Source: Amycolatopsis sp. CA-128772 (GTDB lineage: Bacteria; Actinomycetota; Actinomycetes; Mycobacteriales; Pseudonocardiaceae). Taken from it: 64,000 nt of DNA. Numbering within the stretch: position 1 is the first letter of the stretch; each line of letters opens with the position of its first letter. The position numbers and the translations under genes were made by a program. The notes beneath the pieces were generated by a model. It searched no databases and was not told the DNA's origin. It worked only from the letters and a program-made list of their open reading frames with translations. This document shows positions 48,482-57,263 of the stretch, piece after piece. The DNA is taken from the NCBI RefSeq assembly GCF_002904295.1, contig NZ_PPHG01000007.1, forward strand, positions 62,001 to 126,000. The letters run 5' to 3'.

Positions 48482-49996
48482 TCACAGGTCGGCCGGTGTG
48501 GTCCCCGCCGTCGTCAGCGGCAGGCCCAGCGCGACGCGCTCGGTGAGCCACGGGCTCGGCCGGTAACGCGGGTCGCCGGTGGTCGCGGCCAGGCCGCGCA
48601 GGATGCGCAGCACCACGTCGCCGCCGACGAGGTCACCCCAGGCCAGCGGGCCGCGCGGGTAGCCGAGGCCCAGGCGGACCGCGGTGTCGATGTCCGACGG
48701 CGTGGCCAGGTGCTGGCCCGCGATGAAGCACGCCGTGTTGACGATCGAGGCCAGCAGGCGCTGTGCGATCGGGGCCGGCCCGTCGCGCACGACCGTCACC
48801 GGGTGGCCGGTCGCGGCCAGCGCGCCCCAGGCGGCGCGGCCCGCCGCCGGGTCGAGTCCCGGGTGGACGGACATGGTCAGCCGGCGTTCGTAGCCGCCGA
48901 GCGGGTCGACGCCGGCGACGCGGTCGAGCGGCAGCCCGGCGCGCAGGGCGGCGTCTACTGTGGACTCGCCGTAGAGCGGGACGAGCAGGACGGCGTCGGG
49001 GTAGGCGTCCGACACCACCTGCACGCCGGCGGCGGACAGCACGCGCGCGAGGTGCTCGTCGGCGGTGAACACCGGGCTCGACGGCTTCGGCGGGGCCGCC
49101 GGCTCGTCGGCGACCTGCTGCTTGCCGTCCACGTAGGAGTAGAAGCCCTCGCCGTTCTTGCGCCCGAACAAGCCGGCGGCCACCCGCGGCCGGGTCAGCC
49201 ACGACGGCCGCAGCCGCGGGTCGCCGTGGAAGCCGCTCCAAATGCTTTCCAGCACGGCGTGGGAGACGTCGAGGCCGGTGAGGTCGAGCAGCTCGAACGG
49301 GCCGAGCTTCAGGCCGAGCACGTCCCGGGCGACCCGGTCGACGTCGGCGGGCTCGGCCAGCGCCTCGGCGAGGATCTGCAGCGCCTCGGTGTTCAGCCCG
49401 CGGCCGGCGTGGTTGACCAGGAAGCCGGGCGCGTCCTTCGCGAGCACCGGCTCGTGGCCCCAGCTCTTGACCAGTTCGAGCGCTTCGCCCGGCAGCCAGC
49501 CGTGCGTGCGCGCGCCCGGGACGACCTCGACCAGCCGCATCAGCGGCACCGGGTTGAAGAAGTGCAGGCCGACCAGCCGGCCCGGGTCGGCCAGCTCGGC
49601 GGCGATCTCGGTGACCGACAGCGAACTCGTGTTGGTCGCGAAGACCGTCTCCTGTGGACAGACGCGCTCGAGGCCGGCGAACAGGGCGCGTTTCGTCGCG
49701 AGGTCCTCCCGGACGGCTTCCACCACGAGGTCGACGCCGTCGGCGGGGGCGTCGGGCGCGTCCACGGCGACCAGCCGGTCCTTCACCGCCTGCGGGTCCC
49801 CGGTGAGCTTGCCCTTGGCGGCGAGCTTGTCGATCATCCCGCCGACGTACCCGATCGCCTCGGTGACGGCCTCGCGCCGGACGTCGGCCAGCTCGACGGT
49901 CACCCCCGCGGTCGCGGCCAGCTGGACGATCCCGCGGCCCATCACCCCGGTGCCGATCACCCGGATCCTGCCGACCTGCCCGGCCCACCCCGTCAC
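48482..49996 (-). CDS. 3-hydroxyacyl-CoA dehydrogenase (PaaH-like)
   Basis: 504 residues. NAD-binding Rossmann motif RIRVIGTGVMGRGI (10-23), EAVRED, the signature HFFNPVPLMRLVEVVPG (catalytic His about 143) and APGFLVNHAGRGLNTEAL. A second 3HCDH C-terminal domain occupies about 400-495 (IAQRLLASIVNTACFIAG). Two C-domains without a hydratase fused on is the PaaH/PhbB-like layout used in phenylacetate and related beta-oxidation. It runs as a single gene; the TetR gene starts upstream on the same strand. Confidence 0.9.
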   Translation of the reverse strand: MTGWAGQVGRIRVIGTGVMGRGIVQLAATAGVTVELADVRREAVTEAIGYVGGMIDKLAAKGKLTGDPQAVKDRLVAVDAPDAPADGVDLVVEAVREDLATKRALFAGLERVCPQETVFATNTSSLSVTEIAAELADPGRLVGLHFFNPVPLMRLVEVVPGARTHGWLPGEALELVKSWGHEPVLAKDAPGFLVNHAGRGLNTEALQILAEALAEPADVDRVARDVLGLKLGPFELLDLTGLDVSHAVLESIWSGFHGDPRLRPSWLTRPRVAAGLFGRKNGEGFYSYVDGKQQVADEPAAPPKPSSPVFTADEHLARVLSAAGVQVVSDAYPDAVLLVPLYGESTVDAALRAGLPLDRVAGVDPLGGYERRLTMSVHPGLDPAAGRAAWGALAATGHPVTVVRDGPAPIAQRLLASIVNTACFIAGQHLATPSDIDTAVRLGLGYPRGPLAWGDLVGGDVVLRILRGLAATTGDPRYRPSPWLTERVALGLPLTTAGTTPADL

Positions 49997-50034
49997 GTCG
50001 CGCCGCCTTCCGCCGTTGGACTTCCGGCCTCAGC

Positions 50035-50706
50035 CTAGAGGCCGACGAACTCCGCCATGCGCTTCGCCGAGTGGGCGAAGAACGCGTCGGCCGGGTCGAC
50101 GCTGCCGACGTACTGGCCGAACAGGTCGAAGCTGATCGCGCCGAACAGCTGGGTCCACGCCATGATCAGCCGGGTCACGGTTTCCGGGCCGGCGATGATC
50201 CCGAGGACCTTCGTGAGCGAGTCGGCCTGGGCGCGCAGCTCGGGCGGGACCTCCCCTTCGATTCCCCGCAGCTCGGTGCGCGTGAGCACCTTGACCAGGG
50301 CGAGCGCGACGCGGGAGGCCGGCACGACGGTGTCCTGCGGGGCCGCGTACCCGGGGATCGGCGAGCCGTAGATCAGCGCGTACTCGTGGGGGTGGGCGCG
50401 GGCCCAGTCACGGGTGCCCTGCCAGATCGCCAGCCACCGGTCGCGGGGCGCGCCCTGGCCCGGGTCCGCGGCTTCGGCCGCCTCGCCGATCGCGTTGTAG
50501 GCGTCGACGATCAGGTCGGTCAGCAGCCGGTCGCGGCTCGGGAAGTACCGGTAGATCGCGGACGACACCATGCCCAGCTCCCGGGCCACCGCGCGCAGCG
50601 ACAGCCCCTGCGCGCCGACCTCGGCGAGCTGACGGCGGGCCTCGTCCTTGATCTCCTGGGTCAGTTCGGCGCGGGCACGTTCGCGTGCGGTGCGGGAGGT
50701 GGTCAT
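50035..50706 (-). CDS. TetR-family repressor
   Basis: 223 residues. The N-terminal HTH occupies about 25-55 (LSLRAVARELGMVSSAIYRY followed by FPSRDRLL), with a C-terminal ligand/dimer domain of the WHG kind (TRDWARAHPHEYALIYGSPI). It is divergent from a deazaflavin-dependent reductase gene, and the 127-bp shared region contains three AGAGCA/TGCTCT palindromes, its probable operators. It therefore likely represses both itself and the reductase. Confidence 0.88.
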   Translation of the reverse strand: MTTSRTARERARAELTQEIKDEARRQLAEVGAQGLSLRAVARELGMVSSAIYRYFPSRDRLLTDLIVDAYNAIGEAAEAADPGQGAPRDRWLAIWQGTRDWARAHPHEYALIYGSPIPGYAAPQDTVVPASRVALALVKVLTRTELRGIEGEVPPELRAQADSLTKVLGIIAGPETVTRLIMAWTQLFGAISFDLFGQYVGSVDPADAFFAHSAKRMAEFVGL

Positions 50707-50746
50707 GCGGATCAGTGTGGCATGACGAGAGCGGTGCACACAAAAG

Positions 50747-50812
50747 AGAGCAGTGCTCTTGACAGAGTGCAGCGCTCTCGTGTTCACTGCTCTTAACCGA
50801 GAGCACTGCTCT
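50747..50812. promoter_or_regulatory. TetR operator cluster
   Basis: AGAGCAGTGCTCT (50747-50759) and AGAGCACTGCTCT (50800-50812) are perfect 13-bp palindromes 53 bp apart, about five helical turns. A third, imperfect site, AGAGTGCAGCGCTCT, is at 50764-50778, and a half site ACTGCTCT at 50785. The cluster lies between the divergent tetR and reductase genes. Confidence 0.8.
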
Positions 50813-50833
50813 CCCAAAGTTTCGGAGGACACC

Positions 50834-51280
50834 ATGACCGACACCCGCTACGTCAAGCCCGCCAAGTCCACCAACGTCTTCAACGAGGTCGTCGCAAAGC
50901 TGACGAACCTGGGCATGAGCGTGTGGGGCAGCCGGGTGCTGACCGTCGTCGGGCGCAAGAGCGGCGAGCCGCGGTCGGTGCCGGTCAACCTGCTGACCGT
51001 CGACGGCGTCCGGTACCTGGTCGCCCCGCGCGGCGAGACGCAGTGGGTGCGCAACCTGCGCGCGGCCGGCCAGGGCACGCTGCGCGTCGGGCGCCGCGTC
51101 GAGGCGTTCACCTTCCGCGAGCTGGCCCACGACGAGAAGCCGGACATCCTCCGCGCGTACCTCAAGCGCTGGAAGTTCGAGGTGCGCGTGTTCTTCGACG
51201 GCGTCGACGCGAAGGCGTCGGACGAGAAGCTGCGCGAAATCGCGCCCGGCTACCCGATCTTCGAAATCTTCACGAAGTAG
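50834..51280 (+). CDS. Deazaflavin-dependent (F420) nitroreductase-family protein
   Basis: 148 residues of the DDN family: MSVWGSRVLTVVGRKSGEPR, VPVNLLTVDGVRYLVAPRGE, TQWVRNLRAAGQGTLRVGRR. This split-barrel fold binds coenzyme F420 in mycobacterial homologues. GGAGG precedes the ATG. Likely reduces quinones or xenobiotics. The TetR operator cluster just upstream suggests induction by a small hydrophobic ligand. Confidence 0.88.
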   Translation: MTDTRYVKPAKSTNVFNEVVAKLTNLGMSVWGSRVLTVVGRKSGEPRSVPVNLLTVDGVRYLVAPRGETQWVRNLRAAGQGTLRVGRRVEAFTFRELAHDEKPDILRAYLKRWKFEVRVFFDGVDAKASDEKLREIAPGYPIFEIFTK

Positions 51281-51467
51281 GTTTGCGCCGGGTCAGGTTC
51301 GCGGCCACCAGCACCACGCCGGCCAGGAACGCGACGAGCCCGATGAGGAACCAGAGCTTCTGCCCGGTCATGAAGCTGCCGGTGATGACGCCGATGCCCT
51401 GCAGTACCCAGACGGCGCCGACGAGCACGAGCACGACCCCGACCGCGAAGGTGATCCACCGCCTCAT
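51270..51467 (-). CDS. Small two-helix membrane protein (65 aa)
   Basis: MRRWITFAVGVVLVLVGAVW and LWFLIGLVAFLAGVVLVAAN form two transmembrane helices, with a basic C-terminus (LTRRKPTS). It overlaps the reductase gene tail-to-tail by 11 bases. This build is common in actinomycetes but unnamed; function unknown. Confidence 0.7.
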   Translation of the reverse strand: MRRWITFAVGVVLVLVGAVWVLQGIGVITGSFMTGQKLWFLIGLVAFLAGVVLVAANLTRRKPTS

Positions 51468-51476
51468 CGGTCCAGC

Positions 51477-52133
51477 TTAGGCGGGCGGCACGAGTTTGTG
51501 GCGGTAGGCGTAGACGACGGCGTGCACGCGGTCGGGCAGCCCGAGCTTGCTCAGCACGCGCGACACGTGCGTCTTGACCGTCTCCTCGCCGACGTGCAGC
51601 TTCCGCGCGATCTCGGCGTTGCTGCAGGCGCCGGCGAGCAGCAGCAGGACCTCGCGTTCGCGGGAGGTCAGGCGGGCCAGCTCCGGCGGTTCGGCGGCCG
51701 CGGGTTCGAGGACCGCCGCGAACTTCGCCACCAGCCGCCGCGTCACCGACGGGTCGATCAGGGCGTCCCCCCGCGCCGCGACGCGCATCGCGGCGACCAG
51801 TTCTTCCGGCGCCAGGCTCTTCAGCAGGAACCCGCTCGCCCCGGCCCGCAGCGCGCGGTAGACGTACTCGTCGGCGTCGTAGGTCGTGAGCACGAGGACG
51901 CGGGTGTCGTTGCCCGGCGCGGCGAGGATCGCCTCGGTCGCGGCGAGGCCGTCGAGGCGGGGCATCCGGACGTCGAGGACGGCGACGTCCGGGCGCAGGC
52001 TCGCGGTTTCGGCGACGGCTTCGCGGCCGTCGGAGGCCTCGCCGACGCAGGTGAAGTCGGGCTGGGTGTCGAGCAGCGCGCGCATCCCGGACCGGAACAT
52101 CGCGTGGTCGTCGGCCAGCAGGACGCGGATCAT
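51477..52133 (-). CDS. NarL/LuxR-family response regulator
   Basis: 218 residues. Receiver domain: DD at 8-9, phospho-acceptor Asp54 (AVLDVRMPR), Thr and Lys further on (VLTTYD, LLKSL). The LuxR-type HTH is at about 148-210 (LTSREREVLLLLAGACSNAE, IARKLHVGEETVKTHVSRVL). Its ATG overlaps the histidine kinase stop (ATGA), so they form a two-component pair. Target unknown. Confidence 0.93.
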   Translation of the reverse strand: MIRVLLADDHAMFRSGMRALLDTQPDFTCVGEASDGREAVAETASLRPDVAVLDVRMPRLDGLAATEAILAAPGNDTRVLVLTTYDADEYVYRALRAGASGFLLKSLAPEELVAAMRVAARGDALIDPSVTRRLVAKFAAVLEPAAAEPPELARLTSREREVLLLLAGACSNAEIARKLHVGEETVKTHVSRVLSKLGLPDRVHAVVYAYRHKLVPPA

Positions 52134-53284
52134 GTGCTCTCCACCGGGAAGGTCGTGCGCAGCTGCCACTGCCCGCCGGTCTCGCCGTAGGAGACCTGGC
52201 CGCCGAACAGGGTGACGCGCTGGCGGATGCCGGCCAGCCCGCGGTGTGCGTGCTCGCCCTTGGCCGTCCGGTTCGCGCGCAGGCCGTTGGTCACCGTGAG
52301 CACCACCTCGGTGCGGCCATGGTTCAGCTCGACCTCGACCGGGCCCTGGCCGTGACGCAGGGCGTTGGTCAGGGCTTCCTGCGCGATCCGGTAGAGGGCG
52401 ACGTCGAGGGAGCCCGGCAGCTCGCGGGGGTCGCCGAGCAGCGTCAGCCGGGTCGGGAAGCCGGCCGCGCGGACGGTCCCGACCAGCTCGTCGAGGTTGT
52501 CGAGCCCGGGCTGTTCGGCGTCGGGCTCGGCGTGCAGCAGGTCGAGCAGCCGGCGCAGGTCGGCCATCGCCGAGCGGCTCGCGGACTCGACCGCGCCGAG
52601 CGACTTCCGCACCGGTTCGGCGCCCTCGGGCAGGCCGAGCCGGGCGGCGCCGGCGTGCACGCCGATGGCGCTGACGTGGTGGGAGATGACGTCGTGCAGG
52701 TCGCGCGCGATCGTCGTGCGTTCCTCGAGGACGGCCCGTTTGACGGCTTCTTCCTCGTGCTGACGGCGTTCGTCGGCTTCGCGTTCGAGGTCGGCGATGT
52801 AGGCGCGCCGGGCCGTGGTGTACCGGCCGACCAGCCACGGCAGGAAGGCGGAGACGCCGACGTTGATGCCGATCAGCCGCCAGTCGTGCGCGACGCGCCC
52901 GCCGCCTTCGAGGCAGCCGGCGGTGACCCCGAGCACGAGGGCACCGAGCGCGAGCACGGCGGGCCGCGGCCGCAGCCACGCGCCGGCCCGGTAGCCGGCG
53001 ATGAGGATCCCGGCGTTGTTGCCGGTGACGTACCCCTGGCAGGTGCACAGGAGCAGCGGCGACCCGGCGAAGAGCAGGGCGTGCGCGAGCGCGACCCACC
53101 CGGAGTACCGGGCGGCCCCGGCGAGCGCGGCGTTGACGGCGACACCGCCGAGCAGCACGACCCAGGCCCGCCACCCGGCCTCGGGAAAGGGCCCGCGAAG
53201 GCCGAACAGGGCGGCATCGCACACCACGCAGACGAGGGCGACCAGCAGCGACTGCCGCCTCAGCGACCCTCTGATGTCCTGCAC
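52130..53284 (-). CDS. DesK-type sensor histidine kinase
   Basis: 384 residues from a GTG. Five or six hydrophobic helices occupy the first 150 residues. Then the HisKA_3 dimerisation box RTTIARDLHDVISHHVSAIG (His about 195) and a small HATPase domain with EALTNALRHG and GLAGIRQRV. It phosphorylates the co-encoded NarL-type regulator. The signal cannot be read from sequence; DesK relatives sense membrane or cell-wall state. Confidence 0.92.
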   Translation of the reverse strand: MQDIRGSLRRQSLLVALVCVVCDAALFGLRGPFPEAGWRAWVVLLGGVAVNAALAGAARYSGWVALAHALLFAGSPLLLCTCQGYVTGNNAGILIAGYRAGAWLRPRPAVLALGALVLGVTAGCLEGGGRVAHDWRLIGINVGVSAFLPWLVGRYTTARRAYIADLEREADERRQHEEEAVKRAVLEERTTIARDLHDVISHHVSAIGVHAGAARLGLPEGAEPVRKSLGAVESASRSAMADLRRLLDLLHAEPDAEQPGLDNLDELVGTVRAAGFPTRLTLLGDPRELPGSLDVALYRIAQEALTNALRHGQGPVEVELNHGRTEVVLTVTNGLRANRTAKGEHAHRGLAGIRQRVTLFGGQVSYGETGGQWQLRTTFPVEST

Positions 53285-53410
53285 ACCCGCAACTTTGCCC
53301 TAAGGGAGAGGAACGGGGGACGGGAACGCCCCGATGCGGCGGGAGGGGTCACGGCACCGGGGCGCCCCTGGCTTCGGGCGCCCAGCAGGGTTACGACGGT
53401 CCAGAACACC

Positions 53411-53515
53411 CCAATGTGGCGTTCGGTGCGTGGGGCGCACCCAATGTGGCGTTGGGTGCGTGGGGCGCACCCAATGTGGCGTTGGGTGCGTTGGATGCAC
53501 CCAACGCCACATTGG
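53411..53515. repeat. Three 30-bp tandem repeats with an inverted half unit
   Basis: Units at 53411, 53441 and 53471 start CCAATGTGGCGTTGGGTGCG (first unit with one change). At 53501-53515 the sequence CCAACGCCACATTGG is the exact reverse complement of the first 15 bases of a unit, so unit three and the half unit can form a hairpin. The gene-free stretch 53285-53620 holds nothing else I can name. Confidence 0.85.
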
Positions 53516-53620
53516 GGCGCTTGGGGCGCGGGACAGCGGGCGGGCCGGGTCGGGTCTGACGGGCCGGGTCGGGTCGGCCGGGCGGGGCGGGGCGGCCGGG
53601 CGGGGCGGGTCGCTCGCGGG

Positions 53621-54232
53621 TCAGCTGGTCGGGCGGGCCGGGTAGCCGCCGCGGCGCTGGCCCGGCTGGCGCTGGCCCGGCTCGAAGCCCTGGCCGAGCG
53701 TGGTCGCCGTGGCGGTCTGGCCGTCGACCTTCGCCACCACCGTCACGTTCGTGTCGCCCTGCTTCACGTCGCCCGTCTTCTGGGTCGACGAATCCAGCGT
53801 GTACGTCTGCTTGTAGCCGTCCTTGCTGGTCAGCGTCACCGACGTCGCGCTCAGCTCCGTCACGTCGCCCGTCTGCAGGCGCTCCGTCGTGTAGCCGCCG
53901 TTGCCGTTCGACACCACGAAGTCGCCGTGCAGGGCCTCGCGCAACGCTGCCATTCCGCCGCCGAAGCCGCCGCCCGGCAGTCCCTGGCCGCGGAACTGGC
54001 CGCCGCCTGGGCCGCCTCCGGGGCCGCCGAAGCCGCCGGGGCCCTGGGCCGTGTTGTCGGCGCTGCTGGTGCCCGCCCAGATCGCCGCTCCGCCGCCCGC
54101 CGCGATCACCACGGCGATGCCCGCCGCGATGGCCGTCTTCTTGCCGGACCAGCCCTTCTTCGGCGCCGCCGGGGCGGGGTCGCCCCAGTTGGCGCCCTGC
54201 GGCGGGGTGGTCGGCGTCGGCTCGGTCGTCAT
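53621..54232 (-). CDS. Membrane-anchored Gly-rich protein
   Basis: 203 residues. A Pro/Thr-rich N-terminus, one transmembrane helix (KKTAIAAGIAVVIAAGGGAA, about 31-50), a Gly-rich segment (GPGGFGGPGGGPGGGQF) and an outward domain with VTELSATSVTLTSKDGYKQT and TNVTVVAKVDGQTATATTLG, an OB-like repeat often seen in actinomycete surface proteins. Divergent from the two-component system and sharing its GCACAGC operator region. Function unknown; the Gly/Phe-rich segment resembles those in the nearby GT39 protein. Confidence 0.7.
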   Translation of the reverse strand: MTTEPTPTTPPQGANWGDPAPAAPKKGWSGKKTAIAAGIAVVIAAGGGAAIWAGTSSADNTAQGPGGFGGPGGGPGGGQFRGQGLPGGGFGGGMAALREALHGDFVVSNGNGGYTTERLQTGDVTELSATSVTLTSKDGYKQTYTLDSSTQKTGDVKQGDTNVTVVAKVDGQTATATTLGQGFEPGQRQPGQRRGGYPARPTS

Positions 54233-54293
54233 CGTGTCCTCCGGTGGTCCCCACACTGGTCCCGCCCAGGCTCGCCGCCGTGGCTGTGATTGA

Positions 54294-54369
54294 GCTGTGC
54301 GGGGCGTCAGCGGGCGCTGTGCCTCGATCGCGCGAACCTTCACAGGAAACGCACAGCGGCCGCACAGCG
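54294..54369. promoter_or_regulatory. GCACAGC operator array upstream of the OmpR-type operon
   Basis: GCACAGC at 54351-54357 and 54362-54368 is a tandem pair with 11-bp period, the spacing of OmpR/PhoB-family sites. The complement GCTGTGC occurs at 54294-54300 and 54316-54322, 22 bp apart, facing the divergent Gly-rich protein gene. The same pair recurs at 57264-57281. Confidence 0.65.
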
Positions 54370-54400
54370 AACACCGACGCGGAGCCGGGAAAGTGGCACC

Positions 54401-55150
54401 ATGACCGCTATGAACGCCACGTCACCCGGCCCCGGCAAGGCCGACCTGCGCCGCGCCGACGGGAGCCCGGTACGGGTCCTCGTCGTCGACGACGAGGCGA
54501 CGCTGGCCGAGCTCGTCTCGATGGCCCTGCGGATGGAGGGCTGGGAGGTGCGCAGCGCGGGCGACGGCACGGAGGCCGTCCGGATCGCGCGCGACTTCCG
54601 CCCCGACGCCGTCGTCCTCGACGTCATGCTCCCCGACTTCAACGGCCTGGAAGTGCTGCGCCGGATGCGGTCCGAGGCGCCGAACCTGCCCGTCCTCTTC
54701 CTGACGGCGAAGGACGCGGTCGAGGACCGCATCGCCGGGCTCACCGCGGGCGGCGACGACTACGTCACCAAGCCGTTCAGCCTCGAAGAGGTCGCGCTGC
54801 GCCTGCGCGCGCTGCTGCGCCGGGCCGGCGGGGTGACCGGCGCGAGCGGGTCGACGCTCGTCGTAGGCGACCTCACCCTCGACGAGGACAGCCGTGAGGT
54901 GCACCGCGGCGGCGACCTCGTGCCGCTGACCGCGACCGAGTTCGAGCTGCTGCGCTACCTCATGCGCAACCCGAAGCGGGTGCTGTCGAAGGCCCAGATC
55001 CTGGACCGCGTGTGGAGCTACGACTTCGGCGGCCAGGCCAACATCGTCGAGCTCTACATCTCCTACCTGCGCAAGAAGATCGACGCCGACCGCGAGCCGA
55101 TGATCCACACCATGCGGGGCGCCGGGTATGTCCTCAAGCCCGCAGGCTGA
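54401..55150 (+). CDS. OmpR-family response regulator
   Basis: 249 residues. Receiver with DD at 30-31, phospho-acceptor Asp74 (VVLDVMLPD), Thr102 and Lys124; C-terminal winged helix (about 150-245: LTATEFELLRYLMRNPKRVL, IVELYISYLRKKID). An ATG at 54410 would shorten it by three. The kinase gene overlaps its 3' end by 23 bases. The tandem sites upstream suggest autoregulation, and the matching sites before the GT39 gene suggest a small regulon. Confidence 0.93.
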   Translation: MTAMNATSPGPGKADLRRADGSPVRVLVVDDEATLAELVSMALRMEGWEVRSAGDGTEAVRIARDFRPDAVVLDVMLPDFNGLEVLRRMRSEAPNLPVLFLTAKDAVEDRIAGLTAGGDDYVTKPFSLEEVALRLRALLRRAGGVTGASGSTLVVGDLTLDEDSREVHRGGDLVPLTATEFELLRYLMRNPKRVLSKAQILDRVWSYDFGGQANIVELYISYLRKKIDADREPMIHTMRGAGYVLKPAG

Positions 55151-56633
55151 ACCGCGGCGCGTCCGCCGGCCGTGGTCGCTGCGACGACGGCTGATCGTCC
55201 AGCTCGCCGCGCTGCTGGCCCTGGTGTGCGTGGTCGTCGGCGTGGTCACGGAGTTCGCGCTGAGCGAGTTCCTCGTCGGTCAGCAGGACAAGCGGCTGGC
55301 GGCGGCGAGCGACCGCGCCGCGCACGCGCCCGACCGGTCGGCCTGGCCGTACGGCGAAGCGCCGCCGCCGGACCCGTTGCGCGCGCTGGGGCAGGGTGAC
55401 GGCACGCTCGCCGTCGTCCAGTCCGGCCCGGTCGCCCAGGCCGGCGTGCTCGACTCGAGCGTCGGCGTGCCGTCGAAGCGCAAGCCGCCGGTACGCGGCA
55501 TTTCGAAGGAGCAGGTGCTGGCGCTCCTCGCCCTGCCGGCCGACGGGAAACAGCGGAGCATCGACCTCGGCGGCAATCTCCACGAGTACCGCGTCGTCTC
55601 GACGACGTCGCGCAGCGGCGAAAAGACGGTCATCGGGCTGCCGCTGAAGGACGTCAACGAGACGCTCTGGCGGCTCGGCTTCATCCTCGGCGGGGTGGCG
55701 CTGGCCGGGATCCTGGTGGCGGGCGCGGTCGGCGCGGCGACGATTCGCCGCACGATGCAGCCCCTCGACCGGCTGGCCGCGACCGCGACCCGCGTCTCGG
55801 AGCTGCCGCTGGACCGCGGCGAAGTCGCGCTGTCCGAACGCGTCCCGGAGGCGGACACCGACCCGAACACCGAGGTCGGCAAGGTCGGTTCGGCGCTGAA
55901 CCGGATGCTGCAGCACGTCGCCAACGCGCTGACCGCGCGGCACGCGAGCGAGAACCGCGTCCGCCAGTTCGTCGCAGACGCGAGCCACGAGCTCCGCACC
56001 CCGCTGGCGGCGATCCGCGGCTACGCGGAGCTGACCCGCCGCGGCGGCGAGCAGGTGCCTCCGGACGTCGCCTTCGCGATGAGCCGCGTGGAGTCCGAGT
56101 CCCGCCGGATGACGGCGCTGGTGGAGGACCTGCTGCTGCTCGCCCGGCTGGACTCCGGGCGCCCGGTGGTGCACGAGTGGGTGGACCTGTGCCGCCTGGT
56201 GGCCGACGCGGTCGCGGACGCGCACGTGGCGGGCCCGGACCACAGGTGGCTGATGGAGGTCCCTGGCGAACCGATCGGCGTCCTCGGCGACGCGGGCCAG
56301 CTGCACCAGGTCGTGATCAACGTCCTGGCGAACGCGCGGACGCACACCCCACCGGGGACGACGGTGACGACCAAACTGTCCACTTCGGACGGAATTGTCC
56401 GGCTCCGCGTGGCGGACGACGGCCCGGGCATCGCCCCGGAGATCCTCCCGGACATCTTCGAGCGCTTCGCCCGCGGCGACAATTCCCGCTCGCGCGCGGC
56501 GGGGAGCACGGGACTGGGGCTGGCGATCGTGGCGGCGGTGGTGGCCGCCCACGGCGGCCGGGTCGGCGTGCAGAGCCGGCCGGGACGCACGGAGTTCGAG
56601 ATCGGCTTCCCGGCGGCGCCCGCGCCGGCCTAG
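55128..56633 (+). CDS. Sensor histidine kinase, partner of the OmpR-type regulator
   Basis: 501 residues. TM1 about 24-45, an extracytoplasmic sensor (about 46-185), TM2 about 190-212, HAMP, then HisKA with FVADASHELRTPLAAIRGYA (His about 286) and HATPase with NVLANARTHTPPGT, DDGPGI and GSTGLGLAIV. Classical membrane sensor of the TrcS/MprB kind found in actinobacteria. Signal unknown. The methyltransferase gene on the other strand overlaps its stop. Confidence 0.94.
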   Translation: MSSSPQAEPRRVRRPWSLRRRLIVQLAALLALVCVVVGVVTEFALSEFLVGQQDKRLAAASDRAAHAPDRSAWPYGEAPPPDPLRALGQGDGTLAVVQSGPVAQAGVLDSSVGVPSKRKPPVRGISKEQVLALLALPADGKQRSIDLGGNLHEYRVVSTTSRSGEKTVIGLPLKDVNETLWRLGFILGGVALAGILVAGAVGAATIRRTMQPLDRLAATATRVSELPLDRGEVALSERVPEADTDPNTEVGKVGSALNRMLQHVANALTARHASENRVRQFVADASHELRTPLAAIRGYAELTRRGGEQVPPDVAFAMSRVESESRRMTALVEDLLLLARLDSGRPVVHEWVDLCRLVADAVADAHVAGPDHRWLMEVPGEPIGVLGDAGQLHQVVINVLANARTHTPPGTTVTTKLSTSDGIVRLRVADDGPGIAPEILPDIFERFARGDNSRSRAAGSTGLGLAIVAAVVAAHGGRVGVQSRPGRTEFEIGFPAAPAPA

Positions 56634-57238
56634 TTGTCGCCGGGGTAGCGGGCCACGATGGTCGCGGCGTCCGGGGCCAGCCGTAGCTCGGTCGCGAGCA
56701 GCTGCGGGTGGTGCAGCCAGTGCAGCCGCGGCTCGTCGGGCCGGCCGCGGAAGACCGGTGGCCACGATGACATCGGCGTGAAGTCGTCGATGACGAGGCA
56801 GCCGCCCGGGCGCAGCCAGCGGTGCGGTTCCAGCGGCGGCTCGCCGTCCTTGCCCTGGCCGCCGCCGTCCAGCACCAGCAGGTCGAACGGCCCCGCCGCG
56901 GCCAGCTCGGTCCAGTCGCCGCGCAGGAGCGTCACGGCCGGCGTGCCGGCGAACACCCCGGCCGCGACCGCGTGCCGGCTCCGGTCCCGCTCGACGCTGA
57001 CCAGCGTCGTCCCGCGGCCGGCTCCGGCGGTGAGCCAGGCCAGTCCCACCCCACAGCCCGTCCCGGTCTCGCCGATCACCCCACCGGCGACGCCGCCGGC
57101 GAGCAACCGCAGCAAGCGGCCCTGGGCGGGACGGCAGGAGCAGCCGAACCCCGCCCGCTCCGCCGCCTGCGCGGCTCGCCGGACCAGCTCGGGCAAGGCA
57201 GGTTCGCCCGCGTGCTCCGCCGTCCCGTTCTCCGACAC
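56630..57238 (-). CDS. Class I SAM-dependent methyltransferase
   Basis: 202 residues from a GTG at 57238 with GAAGGGGG at good spacing. SAM-site motifs: GVIGETGTGCGVGLAWL (motif I), LVSVERD (acidic end of strand 2), FDLLVLDGGGQGKDG and PGGCLVIDDFTP. The last resembles O-methyltransferase-like or predicted methyltransferases of the caffeoyl-CoA kind. Substrate unknown. Divergent from the GT39 gene across 87 bases. Confidence 0.78.
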   Translation of the reverse strand: MSENGTAEHAGEPALPELVRRAAQAAERAGFGCSCRPAQGRLLRLLAGGVAGGVIGETGTGCGVGLAWLTAGAGRGTTLVSVERDRSRHAVAAGVFAGTPAVTLLRGDWTELAAAGPFDLLVLDGGGQGKDGEPPLEPHRWLRPGGCLVIDDFTPMSSWPPVFRGRPDEPRLHWLHHPQLLATELRLAPDAATIVARYPGDN

Positions 57239-57263
57239 CGCGACCACCCCCTTCGGAGCCGAT

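Noticed and set aside
50753..50844. N-terminal extension of the TetR gene through the operator region
   Set aside because: The extra codons translate the palindromic operators and lack a ribosome site; the HTH begins normally from the ATG at 50706.
53411..53515. Possible CRISPR array
   Set aside because: Units are contiguous 30-bp tandem repeats without unique spacers, the last is inverted, and no cas gene is near.
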